Shown here: one piece after another, positions 13,641 to 21,703 of the stretch
Layout of the letters: every line of letters starts with the position of its first letter
Numbering within the stretch: position 1 is the stretch's first letter
NCBI RefSeq assembly: GCF_025821665.1
Contig: NZ_JACKSJ010000223.1
Coordinates: 1-37,112, forward strand
Length of the DNA: 37,112 bases
Reading direction: 5' to 3'
DNA from: [Mycobacterium] manitobense
GTDB lineage: Bacteria > Actinomycetota > Actinomycetes > Mycobacteriales > Mycobacteriaceae
Made by a program: the position numbers and the translations under genes
Notes under the pieces: generated by a model
The model's input: the letters and a program-made list of their open reading frames with translations, nothing else
Told to the model about the DNA's origin: nothing
Database searches by the model: none

Positions 13641-15863
13641 TCAGCGGTTCTCGGAGAACGCGCGCAGCGACTCCACCTGCACCGGGTCCAGCGACGGCCG
13701 CACCGTCGCGCGCGCGGCGGCCACATCGGCGGCGGTGACGTCAGCGGCGTCGATCGAGCGTCGCATCGCGGTCAGCGCCGCCTCGCGCAGCAGCGCCACA
13801 CAGTCGGCCGCGCTGTAGCCGTTGAGGTCGTCTGCCAGCGCGTCGAGGTCGACGTCCTCGGCCAGCGGGATCGACTTGCCCGAGGTGCGCAGGATCTCGC
13901 GCCTGGCCTCGGCGTCGGGGGGTTCGACGAACACCAGCCGCTCCAGCCGGCCGGGTCGCAGGAGCGCCGGGTCGATGAGGTCGGGCCGGTTGGTGGCGCC
14001 GAGCACGACGACGTCGTTCATCGGTTCGATGCCGTCGAGTTCGGTGAGCAGCGCGGCCACCACCCGGTCGGTGACACCGGAGTCGAAGCTCTGCCCGCGC
14101 CGCGGCGCCAGCGCGTCGATCTCGTCGAGGAACACCAGCGACGGCGCGGAGTCGCGCGCCCGCCGGAAGAGCTCGCGCACCGCCTTCTCCGAGGCGCCCA
14201 CCCACTTGTCCATCAACTCCGCGCCCTTGACGGCGTGCACCGAGAGCCGGCCCGAGCTCGCCAGCGCCCGCACCACGAACGTCTTCCCGCACCCGGGCGG
14301 ACCGTAGAGCAGCACACCGCGCGGCGGTTCGACCCCGAGCCGGGCGAAGGTGTCAGGATGCTGCAGCGGCCACAGCACCGCCTCGGTGAGCGCCTGCTTG
14401 GTCGCGACCATGTCGCCGACGTCCTCCAGGGTCACCGACCCCACCGCCACCTCTTCGGTGGAGGAGCGCGACAGCGGGCGAATCACGCTGAGCGCTCCGG
14501 TCAGGTCCTCCTGCACGAGTGCGGGCGCGGTGCCTTCGGTGCTCGCCCGCGCGGCCGCCCGCAGTGCCGCCTCGCGGACCAGGGCGCACAGATCGGCGAC
14601 GACGAAACCCGGTGTCCGCCCGGCGATCTCGTCGAGCTGCAGCTCACCCGCGGGCACGTCGCGCAGCAGCACCTCCAGCAGCGCTTTGCGGGTCGCCCCG
14701 TCGGGCAGGCTTACGCCGAGCTCACGGTCGCACAGGTCGGGCCCGCGCAGCCGGGGGTCGACGCCGTCCGGCATGGCCGTCGTCGCGACAAATGCGACAC
14801 CGGAAGTCGCGACGGCCGAACGCAGTTCGGTCAGGATCAGGGTGGCGACCGGTTCCGCGGTCGAGGGCAGCAGCGCGTCGATGTCGGTGATCAGCAGGAC
14901 GCCGCCGCCGTCGCGGACCGTCTCCACGGCGGCGGAGACGCTGCGCAGCCGGTCCTCGGCATGCAGCGCGCCCACCTCGGGGCCGTCGAGTTCGACCAGC
15001 CTGCGGTCGGCGCACACCACCCGCACCATCGTCGCCTTGCCGACACCTGCCGGACCCGACACCAGCACACCGAGATTGGCGGCGGCGCCGAGGGTCTGCA
15101 GCAGTTCGGGTTCGTCGAGCGAGAGCTTGAGCCATTCGGTCAGCCGGCTCACCTGGCTGTGCACACCTTTGAGATCGTCCGCGCTGACAGACGGCCGCTG
15201 CGACGGCGTGGTGACGGTGGCCTGGCCGACACTGCTGTCCACGCCTGCGCTTCCGCGGTCCGACACCGACACGGTGCCGTCACCCCAGCTGACCACCGAA
15301 TTGGGTTGCACGCTCACAGGTCCGGCCGGATCGACACCGGTGACGGTGAGCAGTTCCGACGTCCAGGTGATGCCGACCGACGAGGCCAGCGCCGACGTGG
15401 CCGCCGAGGTCGAGGTGCCCGGTCCCAGGTCGCGCGGCAGCAGCGACACCGTGTCGCCCACCGTCATCACCTTGCCGAGCAGCGCCTGGCGCAGGGTGGC
15501 CGACGAGATCGACTGGGTGGCCAGCCTGGAGCCCGACACCGTCACCGATCGTGCGCCGTACACCGTCACCGGTGCGACGATCACGGTGCTGGTCTCCCGC
15601 AGGCCGGCGTTGGACAACGTGACGTCGTCGAGCAGGGCGGTGCCGGTCGGCGTGCCCGGCGGGGCCACCCCGACCACCGCCGCGGTGGTCCTGGCACCCG
15701 TGAGGGCGACGGCGTCCCACTCGCGCAGGCCAAGGGCGGCAATGGCTTCGGGATGCAACCGGACCACACCGCGGCGGTTGTCCAGTGCCGAGGTATTCAG
15801 CCTGGCGGTGAGTCGCAGATGGGTGAGCGCGTAGTCGTCTTCGGCGAACTCGGTCCCGGTCAT
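13641..15863 (-). CDS. Cdc48/p97-like double AAA+ ATPase (Rv0435c family)
   Basis: 740 residues from ATG 15863 (MTGTEFAEDDYALTHLRL). Residues about 10-190 form a Cdc48 N-terminal-like region (ARLNTSALDNRRGVVRLHPEAIAALGLREWDAVALTG). AAA module 1 has Walker A GPAGVGKA but a degenerate Walker B: LLITDIDAL where LFLDEIDAL is expected. Module 2 is canonical: GPPGCGKT, VFLDEIDALAPRRGQ, ATNRPDLIDPALLRPGRLERL. Such proteins form hexamers that unfold or extract proteins; the mycobacterial substrate is unknown to me. It follows pssA after a 1-nt gap, probably the last gene of the psd-pssA unit. The longer frame upstream of 15863 is low-complexity Gly-Pro inside pssA and is rejected. Confidence 0.94.
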   Translation of the reverse strand: MTGTEFAEDDYALTHLRLTARLNTSALDNRRGVVRLHPEAIAALGLREWDAVALTGARTTAAVVGVAPPGTPTGTALLDDVTLSNAGLRETSTVIVAPVTVYGARSVTVSGSRLATQSISSATLRQALLGKVMTVGDTVSLLPRDLGPGTSTSAATSALASSVGITWTSELLTVTGVDPAGPVSVQPNSVVSWGDGTVSVSDRGSAGVDSSVGQATVTTPSQRPSVSADDLKGVHSQVSRLTEWLKLSLDEPELLQTLGAAANLGVLVSGPAGVGKATMVRVVCADRRLVELDGPEVGALHAEDRLRSVSAAVETVRDGGGVLLITDIDALLPSTAEPVATLILTELRSAVATSGVAFVATTAMPDGVDPRLRGPDLCDRELGVSLPDGATRKALLEVLLRDVPAGELQLDEIAGRTPGFVVADLCALVREAALRAAARASTEGTAPALVQEDLTGALSVIRPLSRSSTEEVAVGSVTLEDVGDMVATKQALTEAVLWPLQHPDTFARLGVEPPRGVLLYGPPGCGKTFVVRALASSGRLSVHAVKGAELMDKWVGASEKAVRELFRRARDSAPSLVFLDEIDALAPRRGQSFDSGVTDRVVAALLTELDGIEPMNDVVVLGATNRPDLIDPALLRPGRLERLVFVEPPDAEARREILRTSGKSIPLAEDVDLDALADDLNGYSAADCVALLREAALTAMRRSIDAADVTAADVAAARATVRPSLDPVQVESLRAFSENR

Positions 15864-15864
15864 G

Positions 15865-16731
15865 TCACCGGTCCGGAGGTCTGCGCAGTCCGAGGCGCGC
15901 CACCGAGCGCCGGTACGGCTGGGCCCGGCGGGTGGCCCGGCGGGTGGCCCGCCGGGTGGCACGGCGTTGCCTCGGTTTGTCGTCCCACGCCTCGGGATGG
16001 GCGGCCACCCATCGGCTGCTGCGGATCGCGAACGGGATGTGGATGACGTAGGCCAGGATGATCGCCATCAGCACGAGGTAGCCGTAGAGGATCGACGCGG
16101 CGACCCCGAGCGCCAGCAGCACCAGCAGCGGCACCACCGCGCTCGGCGGTATGGCGAACGTGTGCACCTTGCGCATCGGGATGCTGCTGACCGCCAGCAG
16201 CGACACCCCGATCATCCAGATGACGACGGCGGGTTCCGAGGTCCACCAGCCCTCGCCGAACTGCATCTTGGCCGCCAGCGGGCCGATCGCGCCGATGGCC
16301 GCGGCCGGCGCGGGCATGCCGACGAAGAATTCCTTCATGTAACCCGGTTGATCCTCGGCGAGCATCGCGTTGAACCGGGCCAGCCGCAGCACGATGCAGA
16401 CCGCATACAACAGCACCACGATCCACCCGATTCGCGACTGCGACAGCAGCGTGCCGTAGACGATGAAGGCCGGCGCCACACCGAAGTTCACCGCGTCGGC
16501 CAGCGAGTCGATCTCCTCGCCCATCTTCGAGGTGGCGTTGAGCAGCCGCGCCGTGCGGCCGTCGAGGGCGTCGAGGATGGCAGCCACGGCCAGGAACGCC
16601 ATCGCCTCGGTCGGACGGTCGTCGAGCGCGAACTTCACCGCTGACAGCCCCAGGCAGATCGCGGCCACCGTCATCGCGCTGGGCAGCATGCGCAGGCTCA
16701 CGACGGGACGCTTCACCCTGGGCTTGATCAC
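15865..16731 (-). CDS. pssA: CDP-diacylglycerol-serine O-phosphatidyltransferase
   Basis: Makes phosphatidylserine from CDP-diacylglycerol and serine in the plasma membrane. The 288-residue protein carries the full CDP-alcohol phosphotransferase motif: Asp57-Gly58, Ala61-Arg62, Gly71, Asp75 and Asp79 with exact spacing. About seven membrane helices follow to residue 240. GTG 16731 overlaps the psd stop as GTGA, so the enzyme making phosphatidylserine and the one consuming it are translationally coupled. The C-terminal 35 residues are very basic and contain the repeat RATRRATRRATRRA (about 254-267), encoded by a direct DNA repeat; this tail is longer than the catalytic domain needs and probably cytosolic. 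Confidence 0.96.
   Translation of the reverse strand: MIKPRVKRPVVSLRMLPSAMTVAAICLGLSAVKFALDDRPTEAMAFLAVAAILDALDGRTARLLNATSKMGEEIDSLADAVNFGVAPAFIVYGTLLSQSRIGWIVVLLYAVCIVLRLARFNAMLAEDQPGYMKEFFVGMPAPAAAIGAIGPLAAKMQFGEGWWTSEPAVVIWMIGVSLLAVSSIPMRKVHTFAIPPSAVVPLLVLLALGVAASILYGYLVLMAIILAYVIHIPFAIRSSRWVAAHPEAWDDKPRQRRATRRATRRATRRAQPYRRSVARLGLRRPPDR
15920..15962. repeat. Short tandem repeat coding the Arg-rich PssA tail
   Basis: About three 12-bp units of the form GCGGGTGGCCCG lie here, coding RATR repeats on the minus strand. Units differ by single bases, so the array may vary between strains. Confidence 0.7.
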
Positions 16732-17435
16732 GGCAGCTCCGCGAGGATCGTCTCCCCGCCGACGGCGCGCTGGCCGGGCAGCACCAGCACCTCGGAGCCC
16801 TCCGGCAGGTAGGTGTCGAGGCGGGAGCCGTAGCGGATCAACCCGTAGGTGTCGCCGATCGCAACCTTGTCGCCGGCCTTGGCGTCGCAGACGATGCGCC
16901 GCGCGACCAGGCCGGCGATCTGCACGGCGATCACCTGGGCGCCCGACTCCGTCCGGATGACGAGGCTGTTGCGCTCGTTGTCCTCGCTGGCGGCCTCGAG
17001 TTCGGCCGAGACGAACAGCCCCGGCCGGTGCACCACCGAGGTCACCTCGCCGCTGATCGGGACGCGCTGCACGTGGGCGTCGAAGATCGACAGGAAGATG
17101 CTGACCCGCGGAAGGGGACGCGCGGGCAGCCCCAGTTCTGCGGGCGGTTCGACGTCCTCGACCAGGCAGATCAGCCCGTCGGCCGGGGCGACGATCGCGC
17201 CCGGGCGCGTCGGTGGCACCCGCGGCGGATGCCGGAAGAACGCGGCGTTGGCGCCCGCAGCGACCAGACCCGCGCCCCGCAGCCAGCGGTTCCGGCGACC
17301 GGCGGCCGCCAGCGCGAGACCGGCGCCGATGAACGGCAGGCCTGCCGGGTGCACCGGCGGAACGGTTGTCCGGACCAGGGCCATCAACCGCTCGGGGCCG
17401 GATTGGAGCTCTTCGGTTCTTGGGCGTCTGGCCAT
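16728..17435 (-). CDS. psd: Phosphatidylserine decarboxylase (archaeal/actinobacterial type)
   Basis: Decarboxylates phosphatidylserine to phosphatidylethanolamine. The 235-residue proenzyme has two N-terminal hydrophobic segments (about 32-48, 52-66), then PGAIVAPADGLI, VSIFLSIFDAHVQRVPISGEV with the conserved His, and RYGSRLDTYLPEG, where Gly203-Ser204 is the expected self-cleavage site giving the pyruvoyl group. It is the short form found in actinobacteria and archaea (M. tuberculosis Rv0437c, about 231 residues). ATG 17435 is preceded by -10 TAGAAT ending 8 nt upstream, so it begins its own leaderless transcript rather than depending on moeA. It is followed by pssA with a 4-nt overlap. 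Confidence 0.96.
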   Translation of the reverse strand: MARRPRTEELQSGPERLMALVRTTVPPVHPAGLPFIGAGLALAAAGRRNRWLRGAGLVAAGANAAFFRHPPRVPPTRPGAIVAPADGLICLVEDVEPPAELGLPARPLPRVSIFLSIFDAHVQRVPISGEVTSVVHRPGLFVSAELEAASEDNERNSLVIRTESGAQVIAVQIAGLVARRIVCDAKAGDKVAIGDTYGLIRYGSRLDTYLPEGSEVLVLPGQRAVGGETILAELP

Positions 17436-17443
17436 CGGGGTGG

Positions 17444-17449
17444 ATTCTA
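17444..17449 (-). promoter_or_regulatory. -10 element of psd (leaderless promoter)
   Basis: TAGAAT on the minus strand lies 8 nt before ATG 17435; no Shine-Dalgarno is present. It separates the psd-pssA-AAA unit from the upstream SDR-moeA unit. Confidence 0.6.
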
Positions 17450-17490
17450 CGTGCGGACGGTGTCGAGAATCCGGCCAGCTGTCTCAGAAC

Positions 17491-17520
17491 CCGGCTAGCT
17501 CAGATCCGGCTAGCTCAGAT
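17491..17520. repeat. 15-bp tandem repeat containing the moeA stop codon
   Basis: Two perfect copies of CCGGCTAGCTCAGAT lie end to end; 17471-17490 looks like a third, diverged copy. On the minus strand the copy at 17506-17520 supplies the final codons and TAG stop of moeA; the other copy is just downstream and carries a second TAG in the same phase. Confidence 0.85.
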
Positions 17521-18715
17521 CCCATACCGCGACCGTCGACCCCGCCGGGAGTTCGGTGATGTCCTCGCCGATCTCCAGCAGGCAGTTGGCCGAGGCGAGC
17601 CATCGCAGGTGGTGGGACGCGGGCGGGCCGTAGCTGGTGACGGTGCCCGCATCGGCGTCGAGCACACCGCGGCGGAACTGCCGCTTGCCGCGCGGGGAGG
17701 TGAGGTCCTCGGTGAGCACGGCCGCGCGCCGGGGCCGTTGCGGCTGCGTGGCGCCCATCGCCGCCCGCAGCGGCGAACGCAGGAACACCTCGAACGACAC
17801 CAGCGCGCTCACCGGGTTGCCCGGCAGGGTGACGATCGGCGTGCCGCCGACGCGCCCGGCGCCCTGCGGCATGCCCGGCTGCATCGCGACCTTGACGAAC
17901 TCGACCGTCGCGGCGAGCGCGTCCTTGACCACCTCGTAGGCGCCGGCACTCACCCCGCCGGTGGTGATGATGAGATCGGCCTGCCCGGCGTAGCGGGCCA
18001 GCGTGTCGTGGAAGGCCGTGACGTCGTCACCGGTCATCGGCGCCGCCACCACCTCGCCGCCGGCGTCGCGCACGGCCGCCGCCAGCATCACCGCGTTGGA
18101 CTCGTAGATCTGGCCGGGCAGCAGGGGCGTGCCGGGTGCGACGAGCTCGGTGCCCGTCGACATGACGAGCACGCGGGGCCGCGGCACCACGGTGAGTTCG
18201 CCGAGACCCAGCGCTGCGGCGAGCCCGAGCGCGGCCGGGGTGACCGGCTGGCCCGCCGTGAGGACGGTGGTGCCCGCGGTGACGTCTTCGCCGGCGCGGC
18301 GGACGTGCTGGCCGGGCCGGGGTGCGATCCGGATCTCCACGGTGTCGGGGATGGCGGTGAAGTCGCCGTCGGTGGCCTCGACCGGGACGACCGCGGTGGC
18401 GCCCGACGGCAGCGGCGCCCCCGTCATGATGCGGTGCACGGTGCCCGGCGCCAGGGTCAGCGGATCGGTCCGGCCGGCCGGGATGTCGGCGGCGACCGGG
18501 AGCCGCACCGGGTGCTCGGCGCTCGCCCCCGCGACGTCGTCGGCCAGCACGGCGTAGCCGTCCATGGCGGAGTTGTCGAAGCCGGGCAGTGACAGCGGCG
18601 CGACGACGTCGGCGGCCAGCACCAGCCCGAGCGCCTCGGTCACCGGCACGGTGACGGACGGCCGGGCGGCGATCAGGCCGGCGACCACGCTCTGGTGTTC
18701 GGAGACGGAGCGCAT
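17510..18715 (-). CDS. moeA: Molybdopterin molybdenumtransferase MoeA (moeA2 position)
   Basis: Inserts molybdate into adenylylated molybdopterin to form molybdenum cofactor. The 401-residue protein begins MRSVSEHQSVVAGL and has ALGLVLAADVVAPLSLPGFDNSAMDGYAV (about 26-54), the GAPLPSGATAVVPVE segment, the MoCF-biosynthesis fold with RPRVLVMSTGTELVAPGTPLLPGQIYESN and ADLIITTGGVSAGAYEVVKDAL, and PGNPVSALVSFEVFLRSPLR. Length and architecture are normal. By position it corresponds to M. tuberculosis moeA2 (Rv0438c). ATG 18715 lies 6 nt after the stop of the upstream SDR gene, so the two form an operon transcribed from the SDR promoter. Confidence 0.95.
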   Translation of the reverse strand: MRSVSEHQSVVAGLIAARPSVTVPVTEALGLVLAADVVAPLSLPGFDNSAMDGYAVLADDVAGASAEHPVRLPVAADIPAGRTDPLTLAPGTVHRIMTGAPLPSGATAVVPVEATDGDFTAIPDTVEIRIAPRPGQHVRRAGEDVTAGTTVLTAGQPVTPAALGLAAALGLGELTVVPRPRVLVMSTGTELVAPGTPLLPGQIYESNAVMLAAAVRDAGGEVVAAPMTGDDVTAFHDTLARYAGQADLIITTGGVSAGAYEVVKDALAATVEFVKVAMQPGMPQGAGRVGGTPIVTLPGNPVSALVSFEVFLRSPLRAAMGATQPQRPRRAAVLTEDLTSPRGKRQFRRGVLDADAGTVTSYGPPASHHLRWLASANCLLEIGEDITELPAGSTVAVWDLS

Positions 18716-18721
18716 CGGCGG

Positions 18722-19642
18722 CTACACCGGGAACGTGACGCCGGTAAGCTCTCCGGACACCGTCCAGAGCCGCCGCGCCACGTCCTCGTCGTGGGACTTC
18801 CTGTTGGACTGCACCAGCTTCGGGTGCCCGCGCTGCTCGCCGATGCCGTCCGGGCCGTAGTACTCGCCGCCGCGCACCTGCGGGTCGGTGGCCGCGCGCA
18901 GCGTGGGCAGTGCCCCACCGGCGGCGTCCTGGGCGATCTGGCGCCAGACCAGCTCGACGGGCCCGCGGATCACGCCGGGCAGGTTGCGCGTCAACTCGGT
19001 GTTGGAGCTGCCGGGATGTGCGGCGACGGCGATGGTCGGCGCGCCCTTCTTCGACAGCCGTCGGTTGAGCTCATAGGTGAACAGCAGGTTGGCGAGCTTG
19101 GCCTGGCCGTAGGCGCGCAGCCGGTTGTAGCCGCGCTCGGACTGCAGGTCGTCGAAGTTGATCGAGCCGAAGCGGTGGCCGTTGCTGCTGATCGTCACCA
19201 CCCGCGACCCCTCGACGGGCAGCATGTTGTCGAGCACCTGCCCGGTGAGTGCGAAGTGGCCGAGGTGGTTGGTGCCGAACTGCAGCTCGAAGCCGTCGGA
19301 CGTGGTGGCCTTCGGCGTCGTCATCACGCCTGCGTTGTTGATCAGCAGGTCGATGCGGGAGTACTCGGCACGCAGGTCGTCGGCGGCCCGCCGGACGCTG
19401 TCCAGCGACGTCAGGTCCAGCTGCTGCAGCGTGACGTCGGCGTGCGGCGTCGCCGCGGTGATCCGGTCGACGGCCGCCTTGCCCTTGTCGAGGTTGCGCA
19501 CGGCCAGCACCACGTGCGCGCCGCGGGCGGCCAGCACGGCGGCGGCCTCGTAACCGATCCCGGTGTTGGAGCCGGTGATCACGGCGACGCGCCCGGTCTG
19601 GTCCGGCACGTCGCCCGCGCCCCACTTCGTGTCAGCACTCAT
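18722..19642 (-). CDS. Short-chain dehydrogenase/reductase (Rv0439c family)
   Basis: 306 residues from ATG 19642 (MSADTKWGAGDVPDQTGRVAVITG). Landmarks are the cofactor motif TGSNTGIG (about 23-30), the structural NNAG, the VVTISSNGHRFG strand with the catalytic Ser region, and the catalytic YGQAK. It resembles WW-domain-oxidoreductase/retinol-dehydrogenase-like SDRs; the substrate is unknown. ATG 19642 is chosen over 19660 because -10 TAGGGT lies exactly 7 nt upstream. It is followed by moeA. A close paralogue is at 25884-26777: both end TGV(T/I)FPV and share long identical stretches such as AVRNLDKGKAA and FELQFGTNHLGHFA. Confidence 0.93.
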   Translation of the reverse strand: MSADTKWGAGDVPDQTGRVAVITGSNTGIGYEAAAVLAARGAHVVLAVRNLDKGKAAVDRITAATPHADVTLQQLDLTSLDSVRRAADDLRAEYSRIDLLINNAGVMTTPKATTSDGFELQFGTNHLGHFALTGQVLDNMLPVEGSRVVTISSNGHRFGSINFDDLQSERGYNRLRAYGQAKLANLLFTYELNRRLSKKGAPTIAVAAHPGSSNTELTRNLPGVIRGPVELVWRQIAQDAAGGALPTLRAATDPQVRGGEYYGPDGIGEQRGHPKLVQSNRKSHDEDVARRLWTVSGELTGVTFPV

Positions 19643-19649
19643 GATCGAA

Positions 19650-19655
19650 ACCCTA
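19650..19655 (-). promoter_or_regulatory. -10 element of SDR-moeA unit (leaderless promoter)
   Basis: TAGGGT on the minus strand ends 7 nt before ATG 19642. On the other strand a weaker CATGCT (19671-19676) lies 6 nt before ATG 19683 of the PH-domain gene, so the 40-bp spacer probably holds two divergent leaderless promoters. Confidence 0.55.
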
Positions 19656-19682
19656 CCCACGCCGATCGGTCATGCTCGAAGG

Positions 19683-20189
19683 ATGAACGGTGCGCCCCGC
19701 CAGACCGTGACGCTCGCCGATCCGGCCAACCCGCCCAGCCGCAAGGCGCCGCTGGTGTGGGCGATCGGCGCCGCTGTGCCGTGGCTGGCTCTGCTGGCCG
19801 GGCTGCTGGTCTGGCTGGCACTCGACCCGCGCCCAGCGTGGGTGTCGTGGCTGGTGCTGGCGGTTCCGGCGGTTGGTGTGGTGGTGTTCGTCGGCATCGC
19901 GCCGATGTGGCGCTACCGGGTGCACCGCTGGGAGATCGATTCCCGGGCGGTTCACACCCGAACCGGGTGGCTGATGCAGGAGCGCCGGATAGCGCCGATC
20001 TCGCGGGTGCAGACGGTCGACACCCAGCGCGGTCCGCTCGACCGGTTGTTCGGTCTGGCCAACGTGACGGTGACGACGGCGTCCTCGGCGGGAGCGGTGC
20101 ACATCGTCGCGCTCGACTCCGACGTTGCCGACCGCGTCGTGGCGCAGCTGACCGACATCGCCGCACTCGGCGAGCAGGACGCCACGTGA
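19683..20189 (+). CDS. Bacterial PH-domain membrane protein, YdbS-like
   Basis: 168 residues from ATG 19683 (MNGAPRQTVTLADPANPPSRKAPL). Two membrane helices (about 22-42 and 46-66) are followed by the bacterial pleckstrin-homology (bPH2, DUF304) core YRVHRWEIDSRAVHTRTGWLMQERRIAPISRVQTVDTQRGPLDRLFGLANVTVTTASSAG (about 77-137). This is the short partner of the YdbS/YdbT pair known from Bacillus and other Gram-positives; the function is not established, though a link to membrane stress or antimicrobial peptide resistance has been reported in Bacillus. The TGA stop overlaps the GTG of the next gene. The position beside the phospholipid genes is suggestive but not proof of a lipid role. Confidence 0.85.
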   Translation: MNGAPRQTVTLADPANPPSRKAPLVWAIGAAVPWLALLAGLLVWLALDPRPAWVSWLVLAVPAVGVVVFVGIAPMWRYRVHRWEIDSRAVHTRTGWLMQERRIAPISRVQTVDTQRGPLDRLFGLANVTVTTASSAGAVHIVALDSDVADRVVAQLTDIAALGEQDAT

Positions 20190-21676
20190 CCGCGCCCGCG
20201 CCCGTGTGGCAGCGGCTGAGCCCGCGGATGCTCCTGGTGCATCCCGTGCACGAGGTGGTGCGTCAGGTGCCGGTGCTGATCGGTTCGGTGGTGCTGGGTT
20301 CGGCGACCGGCAACCCGCTGTGGGCGGTCGCAGCACTGGTGGCGACCGTCGGCTACGGCGTCGCGCGGTGGTTCACCACCACCTACCGGATCGACGCCGA
20401 CGAGGTCCAGTTGCGCGCCGGGGTGCTGCAGCGCAACGTGCTGTCCGTGCCGCGCAACAGGATTCGTTCGGTGTCGACGGACGCCCGGCTGCTGCACCGG
20501 GTGTTCGGGCTGACGGTGCTGCGGCTGAGCACCGGTCAGGAGGCCCGCGGTGACGCGGCGTTCGCCCTTGACGCGGTCGAGGCGGGCGAGGTGCCACGGC
20601 TGCGGGCGGTGCTGCTGGCCGACTCGCTGGCCGGCGCAGGCGGGGACACCGAGCAGGACCCGGCGCCGCCGGTGCGGGTGCTCGCCCGGTGGCAGCCGTC
20701 GTGGCTGCGGTACAGCCCGCTCAGCTTCACCGGCCTGGCGATGATCGCCGCCGCGTTCGGGCTGGTGTACCAGGTGGGATACGGGGTGCGAGTGCAGGAT
20801 TCGGGGCTGGTGCGCTCCGGTCTGGACGCCGCGGAGCGCGCGGGGGTGGCGGCCAGTGTGACGGTCGTCGTGCTGGCGGTGGTGGTCGCGTCGGTGGTGC
20901 TGTCGGTGCTGAGGTCGTTGACGACCTACGGCAACCTCGTGCTTCGCCGTGACGGAGACGTGCTGCACCTCGTGCACGGTGTGGTGCGGGTGCGTGAGCA
21001 CACCTACGACATGCGCCGGCTGCGGGGCGGCACCCTGCGGGAGCCGCTGCTGGTGCGGATGTTCGGCGGCGCCCGGCTGGACGCGGTGATGACCGGCGTC
21101 GACGGCGCGGGCGAGTCGTCGCTGCTGCTGCCGCCCTGCCCGGCGGACACGGCGCGGTCGGTGCTCACGGACCTGATCGACCATCCCGACGCCGTCACCG
21201 GCGCGCTGCGTGCGCACGGCCCGGCGGCCACCCGGCGACGCTGGACGCGTGCGCTGATCGGTCCCGCACTGCTGGCCATCGTCATGGGTTCTACGAGTTT
21301 CGTTGTCTCGATGCCTCTTTGGGTGTGGCCGGTGTGGGCGGTTTTCACCGTGTGCTGCGCACTGCTCGCGGCGGACCGGTCGCGGTCGCTGGGCCACCGC
21401 GTCGACGACGGCTGGCTGGTCGCCCGTTCGGGCAGCCTCGAGCGGCGGCGGGACTGTGTCGACGGCGCCGGCGTCGTCGGCTGGACGGTGCGGCAGTCCT
21501 GGTTCCAGCGGCGCGCCGGGGTCGCCACGCTGGTCGCCGCGACCGCCGCGGGGGTGAAGGCCTACCGGGTGGTCGACGTGCCCGCCGGGGCGGCGTGGTC
21601 GGTCGCCGCCGCGGTGTCGCCGTGGCTCACAGGCACCGGATGGGCGCGCACGGGAGCCGGGCCCGAGTTGCGCTGA
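20186..21676 (+). CDS. Bacterial PH-domain membrane protein, YdbT-like
   Basis: 496 residues from GTG 20186, overlapping the previous stop as GTGA. It starts VTAPAPVWQRLSPRMLLVHPVHEVVRQVPVLIGSVVLG, typical of YdbT. bPH2 domains recur: the first at about 60-135 (FTTTYRIDADEVQLRAGVLQRNVLSVPRNRIRSVSTDARLLHRVFGLTVLRLSTG), a second at about 245-310 (LTTYGNLVLRRDGDVLHLVHGVVRVREHTYDMRRLRG), and a third, less clear, near 400-480 (RVDDGWLVARSGSLERRRDCVDGAGVVGW). Membrane helix pairs lie between them (about 30-60, 178-195, 218-240, 352-392). It probably acts with the YdbS-like protein as one membrane complex. Confidence 0.85.
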   Translation: MTAPAPVWQRLSPRMLLVHPVHEVVRQVPVLIGSVVLGSATGNPLWAVAALVATVGYGVARWFTTTYRIDADEVQLRAGVLQRNVLSVPRNRIRSVSTDARLLHRVFGLTVLRLSTGQEARGDAAFALDAVEAGEVPRLRAVLLADSLAGAGGDTEQDPAPPVRVLARWQPSWLRYSPLSFTGLAMIAAAFGLVYQVGYGVRVQDSGLVRSGLDAAERAGVAASVTVVVLAVVVASVVLSVLRSLTTYGNLVLRRDGDVLHLVHGVVRVREHTYDMRRLRGGTLREPLLVRMFGGARLDAVMTGVDGAGESSLLLPPCPADTARSVLTDLIDHPDAVTGALRAHGPAATRRRWTRALIGPALLAIVMGSTSFVVSMPLWVWPVWAVFTVCCALLAADRSRSLGHRVDDGWLVARSGSLERRRDCVDGAGVVGWTVRQSWFQRRAGVATLVAATAAGVKAYRVVDVPAGAAWSVAAAVSPWLTGTGWARTGAGPELR

Positions 21677-21689
21677 AGCATTCGCCGTT

Positions 21690-21695
21690 TACTGT
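21690..21695 (+). promoter_or_regulatory. -10 element of HAD gene (leaderless promoter)
   Basis: TACTGT ends 8 nt before ATG 21704, with no Shine-Dalgarno between, so the gene may have its own transcript despite the short gap to the PH-domain gene. Confidence 0.5.
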
Positions 21696-21703
21696 CTTCC
21701 AGC

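Noticed and set aside
14235..16046. 603-codon plus-strand frame opposite the AAA ATPase and pssA
   Set aside because: Arg/His/Gln-rich translation typical of the reverse strand of GC-rich genes; the minus strand codes clear AAA and CDP-alcohol transferase motifs.
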